In this document: piece after piece, positions 1 through 8,129 of the stretch | How the letters are laid out: each line of letters starts with the position of its first letter | Numbering within the stretch: the first letter of the stretch is position 1 | Assembly: GCA_947601845.1 (NCBI GenBank) | Contig: CANQGH010000009.1 | Location: forward strand, 1-43,973 | Direction of reading: 5' to 3' | DNA: 43,973 bases | Source: an uncultured Bacilli bacterium | GTDB taxonomy: Bacteria > Bacillota_I > Bacilli_A > RF39 > UBA660 | Program-made: the position numbers and the translations under genes | The notes under the pieces: generated by a model | Told to the model about the DNA's origin: nothing | What the model saw: only the letters and a program-made list of their open reading frames with translations | The model's database searches: none

Positions 1-67
1 ACATCAATAGTTTATCATTTTATTAAAATATATACAAGTTTCCATCAGTAAAATTGTTCATAAGAGA

Positions 68-178
68 TAAAAATTTTGTGAAATTAAAAAAATAAAATTG
101 AAAATTATAGAAGGGGGAAAACACGAATTGTATGGTTTTGATAAGGATATCGTTGAATTTTTATTAACAAATTTATAA
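68..178 (+). pseudogene. Possible remnant of the C-terminus of an alpha/beta hydrolase
   Basis: A short open frame from the stop at 68-70 to the stop at 176-178 reads IIEGGKHELYGFDKDIVEFL near its end. This resembles the last strand and helix of alpha/beta hydrolases, where the catalytic His follows an IxGGxH-type motif. There is no start codon with a ribosome site and no upstream domain. If the reading is right it is a decayed 3' end upstream of yabG. The rest of 1-558 shows only short broken frames, and I see no RNA gene or clear promoter there. Confidence 0.2.
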
Positions 179-558
179 TTATGTTTAAGGAAAAATAATA
201 AACGGAATAAGAAATTACAATAGGCAATTGCAAGCCCATCTTAAATAAAATAGAAGAAGACTTGCAGGATTACATCTAAAGAAAAAGAATAAAAATTAGT
301 AATGGAAAGACTAATATGGGATGTTAAATATTTTATGGTCTCAAATTACGATAAAAAGTTAATTCATCACGAATAAAAAGAAAAATATATTTTACTAATA
401 GTAGTTAAGTATATAAATTGAATATAGGAAGTCTACCATATTTGATAAATACTATCATGAATTCAAGGAATACATGATTGGCTTGGGAATGATATATTTA
501 TAATATTTATTTATAATAAAAACTTATTAAAAACATATAATTACATGGAGATGATTAT

Positions 559-903
559 ATGTTTTTTAAAGTTGGTGACTTAGTAACAAGGAAATCTCAT
601 GATAATGATATTGTTTTTAAAATAGTAGAAGTAGTGGATAAAGTAGCCTATTTAAAAGGCTTAAATGTGAGACTTTATGCTGATAGCCCTATAGATGATT
701 TAAAACTAATAGAGGATGCTCGAGTTGATGATAATGATTTTATTGACCGAGTGAATAGTTCTATAAATCTAGATCGCAATGAATACTTTTATCTCCCAGG
801 TAAAGTTTTACATTTTGATGGGGATAATTCTTATGTAAACTTAATAAAAATACCATTTTTATCCTTATATTGTAAGGGTTTTGTTAAAATTTATTATGTA
901 TAA
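559..903 (+). CDS. yabG: yabG, 5' segment (N-terminal part of the sporulation protease YabG), interrupted
   Basis: YabG is a sporulation-specific cysteine protease of the mother cell that processes spore coat and cortex-associated proteins. The first 86 or so codons match its N-terminus: VGDLVTRKS at residues 6-14, the RLYADSPIDDL stretch, and LPGKVLHFDGD just before the break. After position 818 homology stops; the frame runs 28 codons into unrelated DNA and ends at 901-903. The missing C-terminal two thirds, including the proposed catalytic His and Cys, lies 11.3 kb downstream at 12136-12655. The start ATG follows a GGAG ribosome site. The 114-residue product as it stands is presumably inactive, and excision of the intervening element would restore the gene. 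Identity comes from memory of family sequence. Confidence 0.85.
   Translation: MFFKVGDLVTRKSHDNDIVFKIVEVVDKVAYLKGLNVRLYADSPIDDLKLIEDARVDDNDFIDRVNSSINLDRNEYFYLPGKVLHFDGDNSYVNLIKIPFLSLYCKGFVKIYYV
805..854. other. attL-type junction (left end of the yabG element)
   Basis: This is the chromosome-to-element boundary. The predicted crossover dinucleotide is GA at 817-818. On the element side, exactly 16 bp after the GA, lies GTAAACTTAATAAAA (835-849). It is the inverted partner of TTTTAATAAGTTTAC at the other end of the element. The pair would form the outer arms of attP in the excised circle. The assignment rests on geometry and the restored yabG frame. Confidence 0.75.
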
Positions 904-973
904 AAATTCATATAAATTATCTCTAAAAACTTAAAATTTGTAAAAAATGACTCAAAGTTCTACATAACATTGG

Positions 974-1010
974 AGGGGCTGACCTTTCTTACGTAACTAT
1001 ATCAGCCCTT
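974..1010. other. Stem-loop just inside the left end of the element
   Basis: GGGCTGA at 976-982 pairs with TCAGCCC at 1002-1008 around a 19-nt loop, extended by two further weak pairs. No T-run follows, so it is not a typical intrinsic terminator. Its role is unknown. It stands out in AT-rich DNA that otherwise codes for nothing between 904 and 1258. Confidence 0.4.
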
Positions 1011-1160
1011 GAATTAAAATTATAAATTCAGTATAATTAAAGTACAATATGGTAGTATTAGAATCATAATAATATGTGTAAATAGCTATGGAGAGGTAAT
1101 AGTTAATTTATATAATTGTTAAATTTAATTAAGTCCATATTGAAAAGGTATCAGTTTACT

Positions 1161-1170
1161 CCCCCCCCCC
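1161..1170. repeat. Poly-C tract (C10)
   Basis: Ten consecutive C residues in an otherwise very AT-rich stretch, followed at once by GATGC and a T7 run. It lies about 90 bp upstream of the parB remnant. It may be a slippage-prone tract left by gene decay, or an assembly error. No intact gene spans it. Confidence 0.9.
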
Positions 1171-1258
1171 GATGCTTTTTTTATGGAAAAAAGGAGAAAT
1201 TGCAGTGGTAAGCTTAAAGTAGACAATGAGAGGGGGTATGTAGACAACGGCATAGGTA

Positions 1259-1369
1259 GGGCATAGGTATAAAAAGGCTAGTGAGTTAGCAGTTAAAAAA
1301 AATATACCACGCATTGTTAGAGATTTATTCGATGATGAAGCTACAATTATAATGGTGGACAGCAATCTT
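1259..1369 (+). pseudogene. parB-like fragment (ParB/Spo0J family, integrative-element type)
   Basis: The frame starting GHRYKKASELA and ending EATIIMVDSNLQ matches the conserved core of ParB proteins common on conjugative and integrative elements. There the GHRR box and the DDExTxxMVDSNLQRE stretch are typical. Upstream of GHR the frame is not recognisable. After SNLQ the homology ends, although the frame stays open to the stop at 1457-1459. It is a remnant of about 37 codons without a start. It suggests that the element descends from an integrative or conjugative element with a partition module. Confidence 0.6.
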
Positions 1370-1503
1370 CAAAGCAAATACTTTAAAATATTAGACTGCA
1401 ATGAGGAAAAAAATAAAAGGGGAGGATTTTCTATTTTTGTGAAATCTAATAATATTTAAACTTGTGGAATAATTTAATAACTTAATTTATTAATCAATAC
1501 AAC

Positions 1504-2271
1504 CTAACTACAATATAAATTGTTTTCTACAAAGGTTGAATCTTCTATATAAATGGTTTTATTGTCACATAGTATAAGGTAAAACTCTTTGCTTTTGTAT
1601 ATTTTATAATTTTCTTTTAATTCTAATACGGTCTTATTATTTTCTACGCGATAATCAAGATAATCGATAACATCCTGCATACTCATCCACCCAAACTTAA
1701 GCATACTATTAAAATAGTGCATTTCATCTCTTCCATTCTTAAATAATAAGAATGTTGATAAATTAAAATATAAATTGTAAATGTTACCATCTTTTCCTTT
1801 ATATTTAAACTCATTAGTCCCATAGCAAATGCCAAGAGGGCAGCTTAATATACTATGTGTAAGCTTTTTAGGATCAGTTATTAGGCTACATTCATTATTC
1901 GATTTACTACCCATTTCATATTCAATATAAAATGAATTAGAAAAAATTCCAGATTCGAATCCATAGTTTTTAATAGTTATATCATTTTTTTGGTCATAAT
2001 AGACAGTTTCATTATTACAAATTTTCTTTTTAAAACCGCCAATTATGTTATCTAGTTCCATTTCTAAGGATAATTTGCTTCTTATAGATTTGAAATTTAA
2101 TTTATTGTTATCATTACTTTTGAAAGATGATAACTTAGGAATTTCTAACAATATAGAAGTATTAGGAATGTTATATTTTTTACTGCCAAATGGAAATAGT
2201 TTTAATATCAAGAAGGCGGTAAATATAAATACAATACTTAGTACTAATATTAAAGACTTAAACTTTTTCAT
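1504..2271 (-). CDS. Membrane-anchored protein of unknown function
   Basis: A 255-residue protein with a Lys-rich start and a single hydrophobic segment at about residues 6-27, then a hydrophilic, Lys/Asn/Ser-rich remainder. It is therefore probably anchored in the membrane with its body outside. There is no lipobox cysteine and I recognise no domain. An AGGAAG ribosome site precedes the ATG. It is transcribed opposite to the yabG halves and lies between the parB remnant and the IS element, so it is cargo of the yabG element. Confidence 0.6.
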   Translation of the reverse strand: MKKFKSLILVLSIVFIFTAFLILKLFPFGSKKYNIPNTSILLEIPKLSSFKSNDNNKLNFKSIRSKLSLEMELDNIIGGFKKKICNNETVYYDQKNDITIKNYGFESGIFSNSFYIEYEMGSKSNNECSLITDPKKLTHSILSCPLGICYGTNEFKYKGKDGNIYNLYFNLSTFLLFKNGRDEMHYFNSMLKFGWMSMQDVIDYLDYRVENNKTVLELKENYKIYKSKEFYLILCDNKTIYIEDSTFVENNLYCS

Positions 2272-2378
2272 AATCTATACACTTCCTGCTTATAATTATA
2301 ATATTAATGTATCAGGAAATAAATTGAAAAATAAAGAAATCTTATGCTGGCCTAAAAAAAGGTTACAGTCTAGTCAAG

Positions 2379-2403
2379 AGATAGATGAGTAAATCTATCT
2401 TTT
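2379..2403. terminator. Possible weak intrinsic terminator
   Basis: AGATAGAT (2379-2386) pairs perfectly with ATCTATCT (2393-2400) around a 6-nt loop, followed by TTTCATTT. It lies between the unknown membrane protein and the IS. The poor T-run makes the call weak. Confidence 0.35.
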
Positions 2404-2457
2404 CATTTAATTATATAATTTTTTTAAGAAAAATTTAAATTTTAAAATTTCAAAAAC

Positions 2458-2474
2458 TTTTTTCATGCTTTTTA
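2458..2474. repeat. Left 17-bp target-site duplication of the IS1202-type element
   Basis: TTTTTTCATGCTTTTTA lies directly against the left IS end and is repeated without mismatch at 3882-3898, directly against the right end. A long duplication of this kind is known for the IS1202/ISNCY group. The perfect match argues for a recent insertion. Confidence 0.85.
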
Positions 2475-3881
2475 TGTCACTATCAAGGGAAAATTTCCTA
2501 ACTAAGAAATAATTTTCTTTTTAGAATTATGTTTTTCAATATATTTTTGATATGAAGCAGCTTTAAAAGGATGTGATGCAGGAGGCCTGTAAACATTCTT
2601 TTCTTTCTTTATTTTCTTAGAAGTATGTTGCTCTATAATTAATTTAGCAGCATTATAAAATTTATCTTGATAGAGAATATAAAATTTACGATCAAAAGAT
2701 TCTATAAAAATAACTTTAGTTTTAGGAACTAAATTAATACGTTGATGATTTAATTCAGGATAATAAAGAAAACCTTTATGTTTTATAGTAGAGCCATTAT
2801 TAACAGTTTTAGTAGTAAAAATAGATAAATATAGGTTAATTAAATCGGTAGATGGTGACTCTTCCATAAAAGATTTGTTATAATTAATAGGAAGAGCAAA
2901 TTGTTTGTTGTATACTGGCAGGTATTCTTTTACAAACTGATTTGCTTTTTCAATTGTATTAATATTATGAAATCTTAATTCAGCAACTAATCTGCTTTGA
3001 AAAGTGCCAAATAACCTTTCAATTTTACCTTTTGCTTGAGCAACAGAAGTTGTTATTATCTCAATTCCTAATTTATCACAAGCAGCTTCAAATTGAGTAA
3101 AAGTGTCTTTTTCAATATTAACCATTTTTTTTGAATAATATTCAAAAATAGTTCTTCTATCAGAATAGAAGGTCATTGGTATTCCATAATTAGTAAGAAT
3201 TTGATAAGTCATTTCGTAATAACCTTTTATAGTTTCACCAGTATCAAAATATGCTCCTAAAACATTACCAGTTGCATCATCAATAGCCGCATGAAGATAT
3301 GTTTTAAAATTTCCAAACCAAAGATGAACAGAAGCATCAATTTGAACTAATTCACCAAAATATTTTTTTCTTTCTCTAGAAGGATGTAGATTTTGTTTTT
3401 TACTTTTTCTGTTCTTTTTAGGAGATTTAATATTACCTTCAGATAATATATTATATAAAGTTCCATATGGTATATTTATGTTTTCAATATCCCTTAATTT
3501 TTCCCTAAAATGAGTAAAGTTAAAATCATAATATTTTTCCTTGTAAAGATTAACAATTTTTTCTCTAAAGGATGAATCTAATTTATTGAAAGGAATATTA
3601 TATTTAGATTTATGGATAAAACCGAATTTACCTTGAGTCTTATAAATATTAATTAATTGATTAATTCTTCTTTCAGAACAACCGATAATTATAGATGCTT
3701 TCTTTTTGTCAATTTTACCATTAATTATTTTAATAATAGTTTTATATTTTAACTTTTCCCTATAATTCATCTCAGATACACTAACTTTTTCTTTCATAAA
3801 TAATCACCTAATCATTTATGATACATTATTTGGGAAATTTTCGCTTGATAATAGTCGGGAAATTTTCGCTTGATAATCACA
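2475..3881 (-). mobile_element. Intact IS1202/ISNCY-type insertion sequence (1407 bp)
   Basis: The ends are near-matching inverted repeats: the left end reads TGTCACTATCAAGGGAAAAT, and the right end read inward begins TGTGATTATCAAGCGAAAAT. They are bounded by the 17-bp target duplication. A single transposase gene fills the element. The right end carries two head-to-tail copies of the GGGAAATTTTCGCTTGATAA motif (about 3832-3851 and 3858-3877), probably a doubled transposase-binding site. It inserted into the yabG element immediately upstream of the -35 box of the cargo operon. Confidence 0.85.
2502..3797 (-). CDS. IS1202/ISNCY-family DDE transposase
   Basis: A 431-residue transposase. The N-terminus (about 1-60) looks like a helix-turn-helix DNA-binding region. 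A DDE integrase core follows with visible catalytic positions: Asp in QIDASVHLWFG, Asp in YSDRRTIF and Glu in KGKIERLFGTFQSR. The QIDASVHLWFG and DATGNVLGAYFDTGET stretches are characteristic of the ISNCY/IS1202 group. The frame is uninterrupted and of normal length, and the element's ends are intact, so it may be active. It occupies nearly the whole insertion sequence on the minus strand. Confidence 0.9.
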   Translation of the reverse strand: MKEKVSVSEMNYREKLKYKTIIKIINGKIDKKKASIIIGCSERRINQLINIYKTQGKFGFIHKSKYNIPFNKLDSSFREKIVNLYKEKYYDFNFTHFREKLRDIENINIPYGTLYNILSEGNIKSPKKNRKSKKQNLHPSRERKKYFGELVQIDASVHLWFGNFKTYLHAAIDDATGNVLGAYFDTGETIKGYYEMTYQILTNYGIPMTFYSDRRTIFEYYSKKMVNIEKDTFTQFEAACDKLGIEIITTSVAQAKGKIERLFGTFQSRLVAELRFHNINTIEKANQFVKEYLPVYNKQFALPINYNKSFMEESPSTDLINLYLSIFTTKTVNNGSTIKHKGFLYYPELNHQRINLVPKTKVIFIESFDRKFYILYQDKFYNAAKLIIEQHTSKKIKKEKNVYRPPASHPFKAASYQKYIEKHNSKKKIIS

Positions 3882-3898
3882 TTTTTTCATGCTTTTTA
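3882..3898. repeat. Right 17-bp target-site duplication of the IS1202-type element
   Basis: An exact copy of TTTTTTCATGCTTTTTA (2458-2474). It ends at the base before the TTGACA box of the following promoter. The IS has therefore displaced whatever lay upstream of that promoter but left the promoter itself whole. Confidence 0.85.
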
Positions 3899-3927
3899 TT
3901 GACATATTTCGGTAAGTATATTATATT
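3899..3927 (+). promoter_or_regulatory. Strong sigma-A-type promoter of the cargo operon
   Basis: TTGACA (3899-3904) and TATATT (3922-3927) with 17-bp spacing. It lies about 120 bp upstream of the secreted-protein gene and drives the plus-strand cargo operon at 4050-7877. It abuts the IS target duplication. Confidence 0.7.
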
Positions 3928-3975
3928 TATATTGATTAAAGAAAAAGATTATTGTAATTAAGAAATGTGAGCAGT

Positions 3976-4005
3976 ATTAGCATTTTATGTTAATGGTTTT
4001 TTTTT
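3976..4005 (+). terminator. Possible attenuator in the leader of the cargo operon
   Basis: ATTAGCAT (3976-3983) and ATGTTAAT (3987-3994) form an 8-bp stem with one wobble pair and a TTT loop, followed by GG and nine T. It lies between the promoter at 3899 and the first gene at 4050. If it works as a terminator, most transcripts would stop before the operon. The stem is AT-rich and weak. Confidence 0.4.
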
Positions 4006-4049
4006 AATTAGGAAGAGTGTTTTATATAGATTGAAATGGAGGTAAAAGT

Positions 4050-4547
4050 ATGAAAAAATATTTAAAAATTATTAGTATTCCTTTTATGACAATCCTTTTT
4101 GTTTTCGTCGGAATAATGACAGTAAATGCTGCATATGGAGGAACATTTACTGTAAAATTAAAAGCATTGGGGTTGGGTGGTGATAAAGCAACTGACTGGG
4201 TAAATCCGCCAGCAAATTATGCTTATGTTTCTGATGTTACTATTCAAACAGTGAATGGAGATAAATATGATGTGTTTTATCAAACTTCATATAATTCTTC
4301 AGATGTTACCGTTGGTGGTAAGCTAACTTTAAGAGGTAAGGGTAATAAAGATACCGCTGTATGGTTCCCTCTTAGAGGAAATGCATATGGGGGACCATAT
4401 ACTCCTTATGCATCAAAACAATGTTCTGGACAAAATACTGACTCTAACTATTGTGCTTTAGCAAATAATGATTATCGTTTAGTATTTCAAAATAATTCAC
4501 TATCTGGTGGAGAAATCACTATAACATCTTTATTTACATTCGATTAA
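4050..4547 (+). CDS. Secreted small protein, first gene of the ABC-type cargo operon
   Basis: A 165-residue protein with a clear Sec signal peptide: Lys at 2-3, a hydrophobic core, then VNAAYGG, with cleavage probably after residue 27-28. The mature part of about 137 residues is rich in Gly, Asn, Thr and Tyr, has two Cys (CSGQNTDSNYC) and ends in a hydrophobic, probably beta-rich stretch. I do not recognise the family. The layout of secreted peptide, two membrane proteins and ABC ATPase recalls lactococcin 972-like or DUF2712-type loci, where a secreted protein is paired with a transporter. The sequence itself does not prove either. A GGAGG ribosome site lies 8 bp before the ATG. Confidence 0.6.
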   Translation: MKKYLKIISIPFMTILFVFVGIMTVNAAYGGTFTVKLKALGLGGDKATDWVNPPANYAYVSDVTIQTVNGDKYDVFYQTSYNSSDVTVGGKLTLRGKGNKDTAVWFPLRGNAYGGPYTPYASKQCSGQNTDSNYCALANNDYRLVFQNNSLSGGEITITSLFTFD

Positions 4548-4635
4548 AATATAAATTAATATGTAATTCATTCTTCATTTTTATTAATTAATATAGATAA
4601 ATTATGTTTTAGATAAAATAATAGTGGAGGTTATT

Positions 4636-5568
4636 ATGAATTTCAAATTGTTTAAAAGTAGATTTGTTGACAAAAAAGTAGTATTTTTTTTAATAATTTC
4701 AATTTTACTTTTTATTATTTCTTTTCTTATTTTAAAATCTAATCTACTTTACGATAGTGCTAACTATATTGATAGTTATATTAGATATTATACTAATGAA
4801 TATCTTGGTGGAGATTTTAGTAAATTAATTGTAAATAATAGTTTTATGATATTTATTGAAAATGAAGTTATGAAATTAGTTTCAGCTCCTTATATCTATT
4901 GCTTGATTAGTCAACAAAATATATATATGATATATGTGTTAATATTACCACTATTATTATTTTATCTAATATTTGAAAAATTATATGATGAAATTCATAA
5001 TGGAATGGTAAGAATAAAAGTATTAAAAATTGGGTTGAAGAAATATATTTTTTCTACATTGGTTTATAACTGCTTATTTGCAGGCATTATTTCTGTTATT
5101 CCTAAAATTATATATTATACATTTTTATGCATGTTTTACAGTGGCAATTATTCTCAATCACATGTTTTAACTAATATAATAGATTATGACTTGTTAAATG
5201 TTTTTTTAAATTATAATCCAATTCATTTAGTTATAATGGATTTTATTGGTTCCTTTATGTTGGGTGTTTTTGTTGCTTTATTAACAATGATGGTTGTATT
5301 GATCTGCCAAAAGAAAGTAAATACATATTTTGGTTTTATATTTTCTTTATTAGCTATAACTATTATAGCAACAATAGTTAATAATTATAGTAAAAAATTA
5401 ATTATTGCTCCTTTGTTATTGTGGTCATCTGTATTTAAGGTATTAATGACAAGTTTTGGATTAAATGTTAGTCTGCTGTACCTCCTACTTAGTACTTTAA
5501 TAATAACTTTATTATTAGGAATTATAGCATATATAATTTTTAGGAAGAGAATTGTGAAGTATTTATGA
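4636..5568 (+). CDS. Multi-pass membrane protein, probable ABC transporter permease
   Basis: 310 residues from the ATG at 4636, which is preceded by GTGGAGG; an earlier GTG at 4624 lies inside that ribosome site. About six hydrophobic segments are visible: one near residues 15-35, one near 75-95, then a cluster towards the C-terminus. A long extracytoplasmic loop follows the first. This fits an ABC-2-type permease. The stop overlaps the next start by 4 nt (ATGA). It probably forms a transporter with the next two genes. Substrate unknown. Confidence 0.6.
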   Translation: MNFKLFKSRFVDKKVVFFLIISILLFIISFLILKSNLLYDSANYIDSYIRYYTNEYLGGDFSKLIVNNSFMIFIENEVMKLVSAPYIYCLISQQNIYMIYVLILPLLLFYLIFEKLYDEIHNGMVRIKVLKIGLKKYIFSTLVYNCLFAGIISVIPKIIYYTFLCMFYSGNYSQSHVLTNIIDYDLLNVFLNYNPIHLVIMDFIGSFMLGVFVALLTMMVVLICQKKVNTYFGFIFSLLAITIIATIVNNYSKKLIIAPLLLWSSVFKVLMTSFGLNVSLLYLLLSTLIITLLLGIIAYIIFRKRIVKYL

Positions 5569-6284
5569 TAAAAATTTTTTTAAATTTCATTCTATCAAGA
5601 AAGTATTTGATATGGCTAATAGTTGGTTTTTTACTGATATTTGTTGGTTTATCACCTCTACTAAATTCGACAATAAGATATTTAAATGACATTAATATTG
5701 AAAGCACTAATTTATATTTGGTAAATACGTTATTTTTGCCTAATGCTTATCAATTTTATGCTATTTTAGCTAATGTCGTAGTAGATGTTAGTTTTATTGG
5801 AATCTTAATTTATCCAATTTTACAAATTTTATCATATTTTTTCATTGAAGTAGGAAATATATCATTATTAAAGACTGGCAGATTAAAGTTTATAAATTGT
5901 ATTTTTGTTACAATTGTTATTACCGCATTTGTAATTAATTTTATTTATTATTTAAATATTAATATATGGTGGATAATCAATATGCATAAATTATTGGTCG
6001 ATATTAGTGTAATTCAGACATTAGTTTACAAATGTTGTTTTTCAATTGTTATTATGGGAATATTTGTGTTGTCATTTCTATTGTTTTCTAATTCTTTTAT
6101 TTCCTATTTAATATCAATTGTTGTGTATGTAGTTTTTAATATATTTGTAAATGTTTTCTCATTGAATTATGATGGAGTCATATTAAAATACAATTACTTT
6201 TATTTAATAATATTTCTAATGAGTTTAATGTTTGCTTTAATATATATATTATCTATTAAAATGATAGTAAGAAAGGATATATAA
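5565..6284 (+). CDS. Second membrane permease of the cargo ABC system
   Basis: 239 residues with about six transmembrane segments and few charged residues. It starts within the stop codon of the upstream permease (ATGA overlap), so the two are translationally coupled. No family motif is recognised. Its size and position between another permease and an ABC ATPase suggest the partner half of a heterodimeric ABC-2-type transporter. Confidence 0.6.
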   Translation: MIKIFLNFILSRKYLIWLIVGFLLIFVGLSPLLNSTIRYLNDINIESTNLYLVNTLFLPNAYQFYAILANVVVDVSFIGILIYPILQILSYFFIEVGNISLLKTGRLKFINCIFVTIVITAFVINFIYYLNINIWWIINMHKLLVDISVIQTLVYKCCFSIVIMGIFVLSFLLFSNSFISYLISIVVYVVFNIFVNVFSLNYDGVILKYNYFYLIIFLMSLMFALIYILSIKMIVRKDI

Positions 6285-6292
6285 ATAAAGAT

Positions 6293-6952
6293 ATGAAAAC
6301 AATTATTGAATTAAAAAATATAAACAAATCATTTGGTAAAAATATTGTAATTAATAATTTAAACCTAGATATTGAGGAAGGAAAAGTAACCGGAATAATT
6401 GGTAGAAACGGTAGTGGTAAGACAGTACTATTAAAAATAATGTGTGGTCTTTATATACCAAACGAAGGTAGTGTTTTATTAAATGGCGAGGAATTATCAG
6501 TTGATAAACCTAACAATTTATTTGGCATATTGATAGATACTAATTTTTTAGATAATGAAACGGCTTACAAAAATTTAAAGTTACTATCTTATTTAGATAA
6601 GAAAATAACTGATAAAGATATATTTGCAGTTTTAGATAAAGTAGGATTGGATTTTAAAAACAAAACAAAATATCGCAATTATTCAACTGGTATGAAACAA
6701 AAATTAAAACTTGCACAAGTTTTGTTGTTTAAACCAAGCATATTAATTTTGGATGAACCATTTAATGGATTGGATGAAGAAAGCGTAACATTATTTAGAA
6801 ACATTATAAAAGAATATAGAGAAAACCATGCGACAATAATAATTACTAGCCATTATCGTGAAGATATAGAATTACTTTGTGATTATGTCTACAAAATGGA
6901 AAAGGGAGTTCTTAGAAAGGCGGATGGTTATGAAAAATTTAAAAAGAGTTAA
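6293..6952 (+). CDS. ABC transporter ATP-binding protein
   Basis: 219 residues forming a single nucleotide-binding domain. It shows Walker A GRNGSGKT (about residues 37-44), the signature YSTGMKQKLKLAQ (about 128-140), Walker B ILILDEPFNGLDE (about 149-161) and the switch His in ITSHYRED. All catalytic features are present. It should energise the two permeases upstream, exporting the secreted protein at 4050 or protecting against it. The gene overlaps the following one by 23 nt. Confidence 0.9.
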   Translation: MKTIIELKNINKSFGKNIVINNLNLDIEEGKVTGIIGRNGSGKTVLLKIMCGLYIPNEGSVLLNGEELSVDKPNNLFGILIDTNFLDNETAYKNLKLLSYLDKKITDKDIFAVLDKVGLDFKNKTKYRNYSTGMKQKLKLAQVLLFKPSILILDEPFNGLDEESVTLFRNIIKEYRENHATIIITSHYREDIELLCDYVYKMEKGVLRKADGYEKFKKS

Positions 6953-7877
6953 GATAATCACTTTTACGATAATAGTTATTTTATTGTTAATAATAGTTGT
7001 CTTTTTTCTAAATAAATACTTACAAAGCGAAATGGAAACATATCAGCATTATGATGATTTTAGCCGGGCTAATATTGTCGAGCATCTTAATTTAATTAAA
7101 GACTTTAATTCTCAATATAGTGAAATTAGATATCAACAAAGATATAAGCGGGATGAACCGGTAACAACTGGGCAACTAATTTATGATTTTGCTCAATATG
7201 AAATTGTACCAATTTTAAATTATTTAGCAACTCCAGAGGATAATGAAGATTTGAATAATGCGTTTTCTTATATATTAGATTTCACTGGAATTTATACAGT
7301 GACACAAACAGATTTAGCTGAGGATATTTTTGTTAAACAAAGTAATGGGAAGTATTTTGTTAAGAAGGGTGAGGATTATGTATACACTGTTAAAAAGAAA
7401 ATCATAACAAAAAATCAGTTCAATAAATTATATTATGAATATGCAAAGAACAGTAATATATTAAACTATTTCATCAACCTATTGATGCAAAATGAACAAA
7501 TAAAAAGAAGCTTTAATGCAAATGAATTAAAGTGGCAACTTACTAGCAATTATAATGATTTTTATAAAAATTACAAGAATATTATTTTAGATGTAATTTG
7601 TAATGATTTGGAGAATTTCTCTTCTTATTTAGAGTCATTAGTTATTAAACCATGTGAAGGAATGGTTCTTACGGGTGAATTGTTAAATACCATGGATTGC
7701 TCCTATAAAATTTCAAAAGAGTTAGATGCTGAAGAAATAACATTAAATTATACTTTGAGGCGTGTTCAGAAATTATATAATCAACCAACTAAATACTATA
7801 AGTGGCTTTATGTTTTAGATTTAGACTCTGTTTGGAATCAATTGAGTGAGCTTGGTTACCCAAAGTTGTATGATTAA
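6930..7877 (+). CDS. Membrane-anchored extracytoplasmic protein of unknown function
   Basis: 315 residues from the ATG at 6930, chosen because an AAAGG ribosome site lies 9 bp upstream. A single hydrophobic segment at about residues 9-28 follows a Lys/Arg-rich start. The rest is hydrophilic, mostly helical in character and without a recognised domain. It is the last gene of the cargo operon and overlaps the ATPase gene, so it is probably an accessory or immunity component of that system. This role is inferred only from position. Confidence 0.55.
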   Translation: MKNLKRVKIITFTIIVILLLIIVVFFLNKYLQSEMETYQHYDDFSRANIVEHLNLIKDFNSQYSEIRYQQRYKRDEPVTTGQLIYDFAQYEIVPILNYLATPEDNEDLNNAFSYILDFTGIYTVTQTDLAEDIFVKQSNGKYFVKKGEDYVYTVKKKIITKNQFNKLYYEYAKNSNILNYFINLLMQNEQIKRSFNANELKWQLTSNYNDFYKNYKNIILDVICNDLENFSSYLESLVIKPCEGMVLTGELLNTMDCSYKISKELDAEEITLNYTLRRVQKLYNQPTKYYKWLYVLDLDSVWNQLSELGYPKLYD

Positions 7878-8104
7878 TAATGCTAATTGTTTTAGTAAAA
7901 TGGAATACTTATATATCAAGTGTAGTATAATTATATTAAGGTGGCAATGCCATAATATATTAATCCAAGAAGGGAAAGGTAGAAAGAATATTTGAGGGGT
8001 ATGGCATAATGCAATAATCTAGTAATATTTTATTAAATTTATATATAAAAAATCAGTTGTTTAAGCAGTATTTCTGATCTGGTTGATGGCAATGCTTGTG
8101 GGGG

Positions 8105-8127
8105 TTTGCCTATGGTCGATAGGCAAA
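8105..8127. other. Perfect 9-bp stem-loop
   Basis: TTTGCCTAT (8105-8113) and ATAGGCAAA (8119-8127) around a GGTCG loop, directly before the terminator at 8130. The 7878-8104 stretch upstream has no gene and holds two copies of TGGCAATGC (7942 and 8087 areas). Function unknown. Confidence 0.5.
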
Positions 8128-8129
8128 AT

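Noticed and set aside
534-541. CATATAAT as a sigma-E -10 box for yabG
   Set aside because: It lies so close to the ribosome site (546-549) that the transcript start would fall in it; no fitting -35 seen.
559-903. Reading yabG 5' ORF as a complete small gene
   Set aside because: Homology to YabG stops abruptly at 818, and the missing part lies downstream in the same strand and frame; it is an interrupted gene.
1156-1365. Minus-strand open frame over the poly-C and parB remnant region
   Set aside because: It is the complement of the parB remnant, with a Gly-run from the C tract, and no ribosome site; the plus strand carries the recognisable homology.
2045-2392. Plus-strand open frame overlapping the start of the membrane-anchored protein
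   Set aside because: It lies mostly antisense to the better-supported minus-strand gene at 1504-2271 and has low-complexity Leu/Ser/Asn sequence.
4050-4547. Calling the secreted protein a lactococcin 972 bacteriocin
   Set aside because: It is much longer than that family and lacks its Trp/Gly signature; only the operon layout is similar.
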